Part shown: positions 1 through 12,129 of the stretch, in pieces
How positions within the stretch are numbered: the stretch's first letter is position 1
Layout: every line of letters starts with the position of its first letter
Translations under genes and position numbers: made by a program
Notes under the pieces: generated by a model
The model's input: only the letters and a program-made list of their open reading frames with translations
Told to the model about the DNA's origin: nothing
Database searches by the model: none
Assembly (NCBI RefSeq): GCF_022539665.2
Contig: NC_081336.1
Span: 5,100,221 to 5,164,220, forward strand
Origin: Daphnia carinata
Lineage: Eukaryota > Arthropoda > Branchiopoda > Diplostraca > Daphniidae
Length of the DNA: 64,000 nucleotides
Reading direction: 5' to 3'

Positions 1-719
1 TTTTTCCTTGCCGTGTTTCAGCGCCGCCATTGGCTGTATTTTGAACTAAATCCATATTTTTGGGTTCGAACGTACGGATTACGCATTTTAAAACGTACAA
101 GCACATGTTATTGAAATTGGTTTTAGCAATTTTAGACAATAGTACAAATTGGCTTAATGACTTTACGTAAAATAATAGCCTTCCAAACGAATTCAGGCGG
201 AAAACAATAAAACAAATGACTTATCGTGCTGCTTTTCTCTTTGCCTTTTAATGTTATCAGAATTTTTAAATAACTGTATTACAAAATGACACTTTTCTTG
301 TCGTTTTGTTTTTTTCCATTTATTAATTAAGGGCGCTGAAAAACGGGAAATAAAAATCGGTTCGATAACCGAGCCGGTTCCATAGCTAAGGGTTTCTAGA
401 AGTGGACCGGCACTGTATCTAATATAATGACCAATCGTTGATGGGGCATCCTCTTTGTGGTAGAACCTTATTGTTGGTAAAATAATGCAGGAATGGTTGA
501 GGTATTAAATTCTAATATGAGAACCCCCTTCCCCCTATTCTGGGTAGTTGCATAGAGATCAGCACTACCCCTGTGCTATTCGCTTTTACATTCACATACT
601 GTCAAAATCTGTGTGATGAAAGAATCGACGATAGGTGGCTCTGAGATCGGCTGCTCGGTTATAGAACCATTCAGTTATAGAACCGCGCACAGGCCGGTTC
701 TATAACTGGACCGGCACTG
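1..719. repeat. Left copy of composite Tc1/mariner-like MITE (cut by window start)
   Basis: This stretch is the reverse complement, with few mismatches, of 15,508-16,243. It ends inward in CCGGCACTG followed by TA at 720-721. The unit has two parts joined at a second CCGGCACTG-TA boundary (TA at 416-417), and the right copy has the same junction, so both copies come from one 795-bp unit. The terminal motif CAGTGCCGG next to TA suggests a Tc1/mariner-type non-autonomous element (inference). About 60 bp of the outer end lie before the window. No coding potential is seen. Confidence 0.75.
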
Positions 720-837
720 TATAAGCTTTATTTATTGTTTTTGTCTATTACTGTTTGACTTGCTGTGTTTGTATTTTTACTTTGATATATGTAATATACT
801 ACTTTCTTTTAATGCCTTGTGTTTTTCACTTATTATT

Positions 838-957
838 ATTTTTTTTTTTCATTTTGTATTATTATTATTTTTTTTTTGCAATTTGTTTTCTTTTTTTTTT
901 TTTTATATGTATATATATATATATCTTTTTTTTTTTTTTTTTAATCCCTGTGTCCAA
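838..957. repeat. T-rich and (TA)n low-complexity tract
   Basis: Long T runs are interrupted by a short (TA)n microsatellite at about 909-924. Read on the minus strand, the tract follows directly on the last env reading frame, where a 3' LTR would be expected. No LTR is recognisable on this side, so the tract may mark the truncated end of the retroelement. Confidence 0.7.
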
Positions 958-964
958 GCTCCCT

Positions 965-3900
965 GTGCATTTGCACAAGTCTTCCCACACCATACCATGC
1001 CCAACGACATATGAGCATGTCGTATGGTTACCTGTGCAGGTTTTTTGTCTGCCTTTTTCCCAACTAGATTCCTCGGCTGAGTAAATATTTTCTTTTTCTG
1101 GTGCGGATGGTGATGATGGTGCGTTTAGCTGTGTTGTCATTTTTTCCGCGGTTACTTTTCTTGAATTGATTTTTTTTAGTAATCTTGGGCATGGGTTGCA
1201 TGGGATAAATGCTCGCAGGCATATTATGAATAGTATAAACCGAATTGATGTTAGGCCTAGGATTTTTAACGTGTCGAACCAAGAGAACATGTTTCCAATT
1301 TTGTTTTCTTGCGCTTCCGATACTACAATGTCCGATAGTGATCGTGCTTCTCCTTCTTGCAGTTTTCCGATTAAGTCGTTCAGTATGTTTAATTGTTCCA
1401 TCTCCATTGCGTTATGGGCTGGGTGACTTTTAAGTGTATAATCGAAATTGTTTAGATGAAGTTCGTCAAATTCCGCGATTAGATCAAGATTTGGTGTGTG
1501 GATTGTTGCGTCTTGTTTTACCCAATCACCATTGGTGTCGTTATGTTCCCATGAATGCGGGTATCCATTGATGTTCACTAGTTGCGTTTTCCAGAAACAA
1601 TCAGAATATGGGTGAATAGACCACCCATCCGTTCCAACTGTGCAATTCATTTTTCCATACTTGAAGAACGGTTGGAATCCGCATTTCGTTTCTTTCGCCG
1701 ATAGTAGAATTCGTTTTTGCTCACATTGTTGTAGCGTCATGGCTTGTCCAAAACCATAAAGTCTTGAACATGTAGGTAGGCCTATGGCAGCTGCTGCTAG
1801 CAGGCCATTCGTTTGGGCCAATATAATTGCTTGTGTTCTTTTCATCTTTGTTAATTGGCAGTATACGTCTCTAATTTCTTTGGCCAATTTATTTTCGTGT
1901 TCCGTCTCTATGTTTATTTTATATTGCTCGGGCATTTTACTTATTTCGTACTTCAGCCGATCGTTTAGGTCATTCGTGGACACTAATAATTGGTGGGTAC
2001 TGTACGTCTCTAATTTCTTTGGCCAATTTTTTTTTTGTTCCGTCTCTATGTTTATTTTATATTGCTCACATTCGTGGACACCAATAATTCCGTTTTGGTA
2101 TCTTCCTTAGGGCGTGGTGATGATGAATCGTTTGTCATTTCCTTTTCTCTTTTTGTTATTCCGCTTCTTGGCTTTTGGGTTGTCGTCGTGTCGCTTTCAC
2201 TTGGTGTCGTGTATTCCAATTCGGTGGTGTTGGGGCTGTGTTTTGTGTTTTCTGTAGTCGGTGTATTTGTGATTTTGGGGGTGGGAATCGTTGAGGTGGG
2301 AATTGTTTCTGGGATTTCCTCTACTTGTCGTGGAGTAGTATTTTTTGCTGTAGTGATGCTGAATGTCGCTGCGGTAACCATTCGTGTGGTTATTGAAGGT
2401 GATGTAGGTTTTGCCGTCGGTAAGGTTGTCTTTGCAGTTGGTTTTGTCGTGGTGGATGTGGGCCTTGATGTCGTTGTTGTTAGCCTTGTCGTTGTGGATG
2501 GTTTTGTCGTTGTTGTTGGTTTTGTCGTCGTTGTAGGCACTGGTTTACAAGTCGTTGTAGTTTTCGTTGTAATAGGACGATGCGTTGTCGTCGTAGTTGG
2601 TTTGGCGGTTGATGTGCCAACTGATTTTGCTGTTGTTGTAGGGGGTTCTTCCGTTTCACTTCTAAAAACTGAGTTGATATTTTCATGTTTGTTTAACGGT
2701 GGGATTTTTGGTACAGTTTTCCCGTCGAACGATTGTTGCGTATATAAAGCTATGATAGCTGATGCTGGCAAGGTTCTTATTTGGTGAGGATTTTTATACT
2801 CGAAGCTGAAGTGTTGTTTCTTGCTCCTTTCGTGGCAATGTCCTAGGCTTAACTTTCCTATTTTCAGTGTCAGACATTTTCTGTCTGAGGCAGGTGAGTG
2901 TGATCCCCTTCTATCCATTGCCATAAATTGTCCCGTGTGTTCGAATGTTCCCCATACTGAGCTAGTACTTGAACATTCCTGTAAGACTAACATCGTTGTA
3001 TTAGCCTTGATACAGTTGTTGGTATTGAAAGGTCTGATTGTGAAATCCGCTGAATATTCGAACGCTTGACCTCGTTCCAATGTCCTACTGCAGTTTGCGA
3101 CTGTCGTTTGAGTTTGTACTAGTGCGTCATTGCTAGTTAGCAATTTTTGTAGGCTTCTTTGGCATTTGATCCAGTCTCGGTCGCATTCTTCCAGCGTCAT
3201 CATTGTGTTGGTTCCGTTGTATGTTACACATTTTTCATTTGGTGGTCTTCCGCTTTTAAGTAGTCCCCAGCTGATCATATCCCATATGATGTTTCCATGT
3301 CCGTGGTTGAATTTAATTAAGTTTCCAAAAATCGGCGAATTAATGGTTGTCGTTACTGCTCTTCTCTGTTCTAGTCTTATTTCTTCCAGCTCGTCGATGG
3401 ATGTTTCTGGGAAGTTCTCTAATACTTCTGGGTTTGAATTCAGTGTTTCAAATACCCATTGCTGGTTGTCGTCTATATCGTCAGGTCTGCTGCATTTTTG
3501 CAGGATTAAAGAGCGTTTGGTTCCTTCGTCCTCGTCTCGTAGTGTGATGCATAGGTGTTTTTCAATTGATATTAGCTGGTGGTTTTTTGTATCGAATATC
3601 CAGCGCGACGTCCGTTCACCGCACTGTCCCGTAATGATGGTGTTTATCTCCGATGTCGTTATACACGTGGTGGTTCTTCTGATTCGTAAGGTGTGGTCCA
3701 TTAGGTACTCGAAGTCTGTTCCGTAAGGTAATTTTTCGTCTCTGTCGAATTGGTTATGGATGGTCACTTGTTTTGGGGTGTACATTATCTTGATGTAAAC
3801 GATTGAATCTTGTTTGCGTATTACGCCGTTTTCTTCTATCTTTGTTATTTTTGGATGGCCTAAACGAATCCATCCCCAAGCATAAGAAATGCTGTATAGT

Positions 3901-4906
3901 CGTTTTCCCAATTCTGCTTCTTCGAGTGGATCGTTTAAAAGGAATTCGACTTCTTGCTTTATGGATCTTTTCGTTTTGCTTTTCCTCGGTTCTGCAAACT
4001 CATTGCATGCCCATGAGTCGATATTGGTTTGATTTTTACAGGAGGGTAGGGTGTTTTTATGTATTTTGTATAACTTTCCTGTTGTGTCGGCGGGGAATAT
4101 CAAAAAGGTTAGGGGGATGCTGACTACTTTAAAGCTGGGTTGAGCTAGTTCTTTATTATTATTATCAGGGGTGTTAAAGAATGATATTTCAATTTGTCTA
4201 CTGGTATCTAAGAGTCTACTGGTATTTACGATTTCTGTGGTTTGGGTCAATTCTAGATATCCTATACCTTTAAGGATTATTTGGGAATTGGAAACATTAC
4301 TAGATTTATCTCCCCATACTATTGTATTATGATTTTGAATGATTTGGCCGTCTTGTTGGGTAGCATTTAAATATCCAAAAGGGCTTTCAATTGGGCTTTC
4401 AGGGGTTTCCTGTCTTAATGTTATCTCTTCTGCAAGGCAATTTAGGACGCGATATTCTTTAATGGCATACCACGCACCCTCTCCCGTTGGGGTTGCTGTG
4501 AAACTTAATGAGGTTGGGGTGGCCTGCATAATATTGCCTCCGCATTTCTTATCGTTAACCATTTCCCAACATTCTAACGGTGAAATCAGTTTTGTTTCTT
4601 GGGAGAAAACCGTGTCGAATGATCCAACCCAAAAGGATCCTGTTTTTTTTTTGTTTTTATCCATTGTTTACAAGTCCATCCCTTCCATGTTTTAATGGGT
4701 TTTTGTTTTGTCATTAGGGTATAACTAGTGGGGAAACGTGGGAAATGTAGCCTGGTTTCGACATTTTCTTTATCGCAATAATAGGGTGAATTTATATCCA
4801 GTATGCCTCTTGTTTTCACATTCTTACAATCGCATACGGACACGTAAAGTGTTTTGGAAGTTTCAAGGGTAGCTAACACGCAAATTACTAGTAGGGATAT
4901 CTCCAT
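965..4906 (-). pseudogene. env-like glycoprotein gene of Gypsy-1 (broken)
   Basis: Three successive minus-strand frames make up one envelope-like gene. The first (4,906 to 4,586) begins with a hydrophobic signal-peptide-like stretch and is shifted against the second (4,664 to 2,052) at a T-run at about 4,641-4,649. The second frame has a basic SKTKR segment that could be a furin site. It also has two regions with paired cysteines and Q-x-W-like motifs (QQW, SRW) resembling R-type lectin (ricin B) repeats, and then about 150 residues very rich in Thr, Pro and Lys, like a mucin stalk. The third frame (1,983 downward) has a cysteine-containing ectodomain and a membrane segment near 1,210-1,290. 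Frames two and three are separated by a tandem duplication. It follows the integrase by about 70 bp. The lectin assignment is tentative. Confidence 0.7.
1861..2093 (-). repeat. Imperfect tandem duplication inside env
   Basis: A segment of about 90-125 bp occurs twice, at about 1,864-1,990 and 2,004-2,090. Both copies contain 'acgtctctaatttctttggc', a run ending 'tttattttatattgctc', and 'attcgtggacac'. The second copy lacks about 38 bp of the first. The duplication puts a stop at 2,052 and separates the Thr-rich stalk from the membrane-proximal frame. Confidence 0.75.
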
Positions 4907-4974
4907 CTGTTATATAAAAAGTAACTTTTTATTACTACAGGGTTTTTTTGTTTTTTTTTCTTTTTTAGTTTTGC

Positions 4975-7900
4975 TTAATTAGTTCTTTTCCTAAGATTAT
5001 AGCGGGCATTTCTCGAATTGGTTGGGGTGTTTGGTTCGGCATAGGACATTCTTTGTTTTGTGATCAGGGGTAAAGGATTCGTGGGGTTCTTTTCTTTTTT
5101 CCAATTTATGGGGCTAATCTCTGTTGTTATATTTTTACGTGGTCTTCCAGGACCTCGTTTGGTTTTACTTTCGATTTTCACGTTTGGATTTAGTGCTTCT
5201 GTGGTGTTTGGTACACTTTCTCGAGGGGTATAGAGTTTCAGGCGATTAGAGTGAACTGTTGCTTTTTGTTTTTTTTTATCAATGTTTTCGACTTCGTAAG
5301 TTAAGTCTGAGAAGTTTCGTATTATTCGGAACGGTCCGTTCCACCTGTTGATGAATTTACCTGCTGATGGTGGTGCTTTTAGCATTACTAAGTCACCAAT
5401 TTTATACGTAATTCCTTTTGCTCTTTCATCGTAGTATCCTTTCTGTTTAGTTTGTGCTTTGAAGAGGTGACTTCTTGCCAGGTCTTGAGCGTTTCTCCAT
5501 TTTTGGTAGTATAATCCACTACTGCCTTCGTCGTGCTCGAAGTTCCGATTTATTTTTATGTCGTTAGGTAGAATTGGTTCTCTTCCGAAGAAAAGGTAAA
5601 ATGGGGTGTCCTTTAGCGTAGCTTGTTGTGATGTGTTGTACGCCAAGGTGACAAATGGTAGGTATTTGTCCCACTCTTCTGGTTCATCTACTACGTAGCA
5701 AGCTAGCATATCACACAGTGTCCTGTTGAATCTTTCTACTAGTCCGTCGGTTTGCGGATGGTAGGCGGTAGTTCTTATCTGCTTGATTTTAAAGAGTTTA
5801 CACATTTCTTGAACAAGACTCGAAAGGAAATTCGTTCCTTGGTCGGTTAGCACAATTTCGGGTGCTCCATATTTCGTTATCACTTTATTTACCATAATGG
5901 ATGCGATTGTTTGGGCGGTCTGATTTTTCATTGGAAATGCAAAAACGAAACGACTGGCATAATCAGACAGAACCAGAACATATTTATATCCCTTAACACT
6001 TTCTTGAATTGGTCCTACTATATCCATTGCAATGCGTTACCATACTCTGTCAACTGGTGGCAGAGGTTGCAATGGTGCTATCGTTGCGCCGAAGGCTTTA
6101 CGCCTTGCACATCTTAAGCAACTGTTAACGTATGTCGTAACATCTGTTCTCATGTTTGGCCAAAAATATTGTCTTTGTAGTCTCGCTAAAGTTTTCGCAA
6201 TTCCTAAATGTCCTGCTAACATGTGATCATGATTTTCTTACATTATTTCTCTTATTGTATTTCCTGGTACCACTAGTCTTCCATATTTGTCTACTAGTTC
6301 ACCTTTTTCGTTTATCTTATATCCATTTATATTCTCTGCCTTTCTGGTTTCCTGTTTCTTTTTTTTCATTAAATTACCTATAATTCTTCTGCAATTTATA
6401 TCGTTATGCTGTAGTCGAACCCATTCGCTTTCTTCCTCTTTAATTTCGCTTTTAATCGCTCTTGCGTCTACACTAGCTATAGTTGCTACTGGGGTACGAC
6501 TAAGGGTATCCGCATTTTGGTGCGATTTACCTAGTCGATATCCAATTACGATGTCATATTCTTGGATTTTGAGTGCCCATCTAGCTAGTCGTCCTGCTGG
6601 TTCAGCTTTACTCATTAACCATTCTAATGGTCGGTGGTCGGTGTATACTGTAAATTTACGTCCGTATAGGTAGGTTCGAAATACGTTGATTGCATGAACG
6701 ATCGCATAAGCTTCCTTCTCTGTGGTGGACCACTTGGCTTCGCGGTCATTCAGATGTTTGGAGCTGTATGCAATGACGACTTCTGTGTCGTCTGATTCAC
6801 TGAGAACTGGTTCTTTAGTCTCACCTGAATCCGCTGATTGAGGTAGAGATTGTATTTGTGCCAAGACTGCTCCTTTTCCATACCCTGACGCATCCGTATA
6901 GATGATAAAGTCACGCGAAAAATCCGGATAACTCAGGATAGGTCTAGTGATGAGACAGTTCTTTATACAATTAAAGGCGTCCCCTTCTGACTCTCCCCAT
7001 TTCCATTCTGCTGTCTTTTTCGTAAGTGGAGTCAATGGATGAGCTTTATCAGCAAAAGCTCTGATAAATTTCCTGTAGTAACTAGCCAAACCTAAGAATG
7101 AACTCAATTCTTTTGTATTTTTGGGAGCGGGGTAATCTATAATTGCTTTTAATTTTTTCAAATTTGGTGTTATCCCTTTTCTAGAAACGATGTATCCGAG
7201 ATAGTCCAATTCTTCTTTAAAAAATTCACACTTCTTTCTTTTTAGTTTAAGTCCCGCAATTTCCAGAAGCTCGAAAACTTTATCTAGGTGCGATAGATGT
7301 TCCTCAATCGATTTACTAAATATAATTATATCGTCTAAGTATACTAGGGCGAATTTGTACAGCACGTCTTTTAGAATGCCATTCATTGCTCTTTGGAACG
7401 TACTTGGTGCGTTTGTTAACCCAAATTGCATTCTGTTAAATTCGTACTGTCCAAATTCACAAATGAAAGCTGTTTTATATTTATCCTTTTCTTCAATCTC
7501 GATTTGCCAGTATCCGCTCAAAAGATCCAATGATGAAAAATACATAGACCCGCACAATGCATCCACAGTATCGTCAATTCTTGGTAATGGGTATTTATCT
7601 TTAATTGTTATTTTATTTAGTGGCCTATAGTCGATGCACATACGCATCTCTCCATCCTTTTTGGGTACCATTACGATGGCTGCGGCGAACGGGCTGTGAC
7701 TCTCCCTTATTATCTTATTTTTTAGCATTACTTCAATTTTAGATTTTACGGTTTCTTTCAGTGCTTCGGGTGTTCTACGGAGTCGTTGATTAATCGGGAT
7801 GTCACGTCCGGTATTTATAAAATGTTTTACTCGTGATACGAGACCAAGGTCTTATTCCTTGTCCGCAAATAATTGCTCATGCTTGTTAAGTAAGTTTTTT

Positions 7901-8610
7901 ACTTTTGTTAAGACTTCAGTTTCAAATTCTGGGATATTGAATTGTGGTGGTTGGCTATCTAGCGCTTTCGTCTTCTCTTGTTTCGAGATATCACACTGGC
8001 TGAAAGGTTCTAAGTTACGGCGATCTTGTGCTGCTAATTTTCCTTCTTGGTTGTTAGTAAGTACTGGTATTATTGGTATGTTAATTCCAGCATTCCCGAA
8101 TGTTAGGTTATATAATGGTATAATCTGCCCATAGCTATGTTCTACGCCTAAATGGTCATAGCATATTTCCCTATTTCTAGTATTGATTTTTACATTATTG
8201 TTAGATAGAAAATCTAAGCCTAAAATGCAATCTTCGTTCAGTTTTTCTATGGCATAGAAGTAATGATTGATTAAATGGTTATTATTTATGGTAATTGTTA
8301 GTTCATATTGCCCTATTGATTTTAGTGTCTGACCGGATACGGTCCTAAACGTGGGTGTATTTTTATTTTTTATTAGTTTTAGTTCTTTTTCATTTATGCT
8401 GAGTAAGGTATCTGCGGAAACTAGACTGGCTGCTGCTCCAGTGTCTATTAAAGCTCTAATTACTATTCCATAAATTCTAATGGGTATGCGTATTAGTTGG
8501 GGTATGTTAGAATCTAATTTATTTGATTTTATGCTACTGCGGGTTAGTGCCTTATCTATTCTATTTGTTGGCGATTCGTATAATTCATAAGTGCCATAGT
8601 GGTCCAACAT
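4975..8610 (-). pseudogene. pol: pol of Gypsy-1: protease, RT, RNase H, integrase (in-frame stops)
   Basis: All four domains lie in one minus-strand frame. The protease (about 8,430) has DTGAAASL. The reverse transcriptase (from about 7,690) has YRPLNKI, the QFGLTNAPSTF block and the catalytic LVYLDDIIIFS. RNase H has IYTDASGYGKG and YTDHRPLEW. The integrase has an H-H-C-C zinc finger (6,220-6,100), then catalytic Asp in MDIVGP, Asp in LTDQG and Glu in GLVERFN, with a GPF/GPY-like segment after it. In-frame stops sit at 7,852-7,854, 6,238-6,240 and 6,037-6,039. The pol frame overlaps the end of gag in another frame, so expression would need ribosomal frameshifting, as is usual for this family. 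The stops make this copy defective unless supplied in trans. Confidence 0.92.
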
Positions 8611-8884
8611 TCTCTTGCTATGTGTCCCTTTTTGTTACACTTATGACAAATTATATCTCTGTTTACTGGGGTACGGACTCCTGTACTGCGATATTGGCGA
8701 TTGCTATCGTTTTGTTGCGGGTACTTGATATCCGCGTGGTCGTTAGTCCTGAGGGGTTGTTGATATCTTCCCGGTTGATGCGTATATGGGTGGTTTCGTT
8801 GATGTCGGAAGTCTGTTGTATATGTTGGCTCACGATCCCTTATTGGCGCGTTATGCCTCCAACGTTGTATATGGTCGTTTCTCC
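8556..8884 (-). pseudogene. gag: gag C-terminal part of Gypsy-1 (nucleocapsid, CCHC zinc knuckle)
   Basis: The minus strand encodes an Arg-rich stretch followed by a C-x2-C-x4-H-x4-C zinc knuckle (CHKCNKKGHIARECW, about 8,647-8,603) and a short tail that stops at 8,556-8,558. The knuckle frame differs by one from pol, which begins inside it. The reading is cut at 8,884 by the Mutator-like insertion and resumes at 13,380 after the duplicated CGTTTCTCC. Confidence 0.8.
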
Positions 8885-9062
8885 GGTAGCCGGAGAAATA
8901 GGACCTGGAGAAATAGGACCCGGAGATTTAGGACCTACAAATAGGACCTGGAGAAATAGGACCTGGAGAAATAGGACCCAATCTTCAAACATTTTTTGAA
9001 GGGTCCTATTTCTCCCTATTGAGGGTCCTATTTCTCCAGCCTTGAGGTCCTATTTCTCCATC
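8885..9062. repeat. MULE-1 left terminal inverted repeat
   Basis: Four outward GGAGAA(A/T)-type units are followed by a short spacer (about 8,978-8,998) and then three units in the opposite direction (GGTCCTATTTCTCC). The terminus can therefore fold on itself as well as pair with 13,190-13,370. Confidence 0.85.
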
Positions 9063-9492
9063 TTAAAAAAATTAAATGTGTAATGGGCTTAATTTTCCGA
9101 TATGTTGAAAAAGAAACCGAACGGCTTATATTGGTTTCTGCACTTCAAACACCGTTATCAATATGACGCCTTTTCACTGCATTATAACTTTTTTAAAAAA
9201 ATTTACATTCATAATATTTTTGCAGGATTATATGCTTTTTCTATTGCTTTTTAGAGCTCATTTAATAGAAAAGTAATTTTGTTTATACAGTATTTGGATT
9301 TTCGCATTTCACTGGTGTTTTCAGGCCTACCATCACCCGCCCTTTACTAGTGTCGCTATTCACTTTTTTTTTCTTCGTGCCTCAATGAGGATTCTTGGGA
9401 GGGCACATAAGTACCTCTTAATACACAGATAACTAAGAAAATTATTATATAAAAATAATGTAAGAAACGTTAATTTCATAATAAAACACTGT

Positions 9493-9900
9493 TTGCCCTT
9501 GCGCAAAATATTGTTTTTTACGATATATATGGCAACGGTTACTACAAGCAGACGACTGTTTCAAGCTCGAAGTGTCAACATCCTACAATTCTATGAATCG
9601 TTGAAGTTGCTTATTGTAAGCGGTGTTTGTTTGACAGGTAAGTGGCTAGTTTCAGTAAAATTAAAAATTTTCTATTACCTAGGTTTGGCAGTTTTGGTAC
9701 ATTTCAAATTCATGTTGGCATTAGCACCACAGAAGAAAAAAATTTACTTGGAAGGAAAGGTATTTAAAGTGTAGACATAATTTTATTAGTTGCAGTTGGA
9801 AATTTGACACACATTACTAATCCGAAATGTTTCTTAGGTGGTTACTTTCAAGGAGAATCATGAAACTAGAGCATGATTTACCATGAACCATTTGGGAACC
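9493..9900 (+). other. Unidentified spliced-looking ORF in MULE-1
   Basis: A plus-strand frame from 9,493 reads through 'tatatggcaacggttact' and reaches a good donor, TTTGACAG followed by GTAAGTGG (about 9,640). An acceptor TTACCTAG lies at about 9,680, and the frame continues with hydrophobic and then lysine-rich residues. A further acceptor-like TTTCTTAG at 9,829-9,836 precedes VVTFKENHE. The family is not recognised. It may be another captured host fragment or part of the rhinoceros locus upstream of the recognisable exons. Confidence 0.35.
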
Positions 9901-10435
9901 AACTTGTTAGCTGCCTTATAGCTATCATCCTTCTGGTAATCTAGATTTTCACAGATTTTTTGTTCGTGAAATTTATGTAATCATTTTTCTTATCGTTCAG
10001 ATGAAATAACAGCATTACAGCTGTTAGTTACGTCAAGACATTAATCTCAAGATGCAAGTACTGAGCTTTAACGGATTTCAATTTACAGAAGCAAGACATC
10101 CAATTCTGTTGTTGAGGAGAAAACCAACTACACACCCAGCTATGAATGGACACATATGTGTAATTGAATCTAAATTAATTTTATTTTTATGGTTTAAAGG
10201 CTTTTCGTTCTAATCTTCCTGCTAGATAGTATCTGAGAGCCATTCTTTAATTATCATTTCACTTAGATGCATTTTCAACTAGTAACTACATTAATTTATT
10301 ATCGTCTTAGGTAGCAAACCGAAATCGGTACCATCGCTGAGCAGTGCCCAAGAAAATGTCCAGGAGCACGTAACACTATTCCTTATTATTGATTTCCATG
10401 ATATCAATATTGGATATGGATCACGGGATCTCATG

Positions 10436-11735
10436 TTGAAGGCGAGGGGGAGGAGAACACCCAATCCGTTAGAAAGCTGAAAAAAGAAATGACCGTCGAA
10501 GAAAGGCACTTAATCCGTGCCCAAAAGTATAGGATACATAAACATTTTTACGTTTTGCGTTTAATTATTTAGAGTTACTTGTGTGTGAAAAGGCTACAAC
10601 TCATCGAATCGGACTTTTATAAGCATGCCAGCATTAATGAAACGGCGCGGACGCTAGATCTTGATCTCGATGTCGTTGTCGTTGATCAAATTTTCAACTT
10701 TTGGGTTCTTAAACGAAAGGTGTGTGCTCCCAAATTCATGTGACTCTACTACAAGCAATCAATTTTCTTTTTTAAAATTTCCAGTCCAACCGAGACAGAC
10801 CATTGCTACCGCCCAAAACCACTGAAACGGAAAGATTAAGTCAGCAACAACAGCAAGATATGGAACGTATGAAATTGTTTGTACAGCTACGACAAGACCT
10901 AGAGAGGGTATGAACATACTTCTCATTAACTTTATTATTTTATCTCGTTAAATGCAGAGTTGTCAGTAAAAACTGTTCTTCGCTGTAGGTTCGAAATTTG
11001 TGTTACATGGTCAGCCGAAGAGAGAAATTATCACGATCGTATTTTCGATTGCGAGAACAAACCTTCCACAAGCAACAGCGATTTTGTCTCTGTCTGATCT
11101 ACAAAAAACTATCACCCCAGCAGAACTGACGCCAATCATGGCTCCAATGTCTATGACCTTGTATATTTACGTGGGGAAACGATCCAAAAAGAAGGCTTTG
11201 AACAAGTCATTCAACTCATAGCAGGCGTACAGTCGAACATCCCCGCAATGAAAAAGGTTTGGCTTTTCCGTAATTATCGATGACAAGGAAACAGTTCTCA
11301 ATCTGTGTGCGTTGAATTTATTTGGTTGCAGGATAAAAATGGAATCGTTGGTCGTCCCAATCATTTAAAGGAAGACAACCCATACAAACGCACGTACATG
11401 AATGGGGGCGAAAGTCGTTGATTCCGCTCGCTATCTTCCATCAGTGCCGAATCGGCTGCCTCTGATACTGAAACAAACAGTAGATGGAAGAGACCGGTAT
11501 TTCAAATCATCTTCCTGTTCGAGTTTCTACGCCGATCACAATTTCCCATTTTTTATTCTTTCCGTCCAGGTGAGAACACCTTCGCAAACATCAATTACCT
11601 CGGTCGACAGCGATTTCGATGTAGCCATTACACAGCTTGGTTCCAAAAAAGCCAGTTCGAAAACTAGTGATAGAGCTGGCAAGTTCATTTACACCGACAG
11701 TGAAGAAGAAGCGGGACCTTTTAGGCTTTTGATGT
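10436..11735 (+). pseudogene. Captured rhinoceros/JADE-type PHD-gene fragment, introns retained
   Basis: At least six exon-like blocks on the plus strand match the region after the PHD fingers of Rhinoceros/JADE proteins. They include MTVEERHLIRAQK (about 10,490), IESDFYKHASINETAR (about 10,605), VVDQIFNFWVLKRK (ending 10,719), VQLRQDLERV then RNLCYMVSRREKLSRS across a splice, NHGSNVYDLVYL (about 11,140) and RPNHLKEDNPYKRTYM. The last block holds an acidic SDSEE-like end. Introns with GT/AG ends lie at 10,720-10,784, 10,908-10,988, 11,257-11,331 and 11,497-11,569. Two reading-frame changes (about 11,080 and 11,120) and no PHD finger make it non-functional as a full protein. Retained introns show it was taken up as genomic DNA, not as a retrocopy. 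Confidence 0.8.
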
Positions 11736-11854
11736 TACCTGCTAAATTTTTGTTTAATTGTTTGTATTTTGTAAAAATAAATGTAAATCAATTACCAAAA
11801 ATTTATGGTTTTATTTTAATTTAAACAAATTTTCTTGCGTCCTTTGGCTGCCGC

Positions 11855-12125
11855 GATCCGGACATTCCGCGGATGTTCCAATACGTACGTTCACTGAACG
11901 TACGGATTTGCCATCCTGCAGACGTCCAACTAAGGACGTCCGTAGTACTCCCAAATAAGGACGTTACCAGGACTTCCAATTAATTACGTCCGTAGGACGT
12001 CCTCCAGTGGACGTCCCTAAAACCGGACATTAGGACATCCTGGTGACGTACATCTGCCGTCAGAATAGGACGTCCCGATCGGCCAGCCAGGACGTAGATG
12101 GGATGTCCCTGGGACGGACAAAGGC
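11855..12125. repeat. GGACGTCC-rich imperfect palindromic repeat array
   Basis: About a dozen GGACGT or ACGTCC half-sites occur in both orientations within 270 bp, many as near-palindromes. Their core contains GACGTC, similar to a CRE-like bZIP site, and an odd-length palindrome is centred at 11,894. It lies between the captured gene fragment and the cargo-gene fragment of MULE-1. No other copy was noticed in the window. Confidence 0.6.
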
Positions 12126-12129
12126 TAGT

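Noticed and set aside
2035-2787. Long plus-strand open frame rich in Val and Gly
   Set aside because: It is the antisense shadow of the Thr/Pro-rich env stalk; the composition follows from the ACN codon repeat on the other strand.
8885-9062. CRISPR-like array appearance of regularly spaced GGAGAAATAGG units
   Set aside because: Units are adjacent with irregular spacing, turn inverted midway and are mirrored at 13,190-13,370; this is a transposon terminus in a eukaryotic genome.
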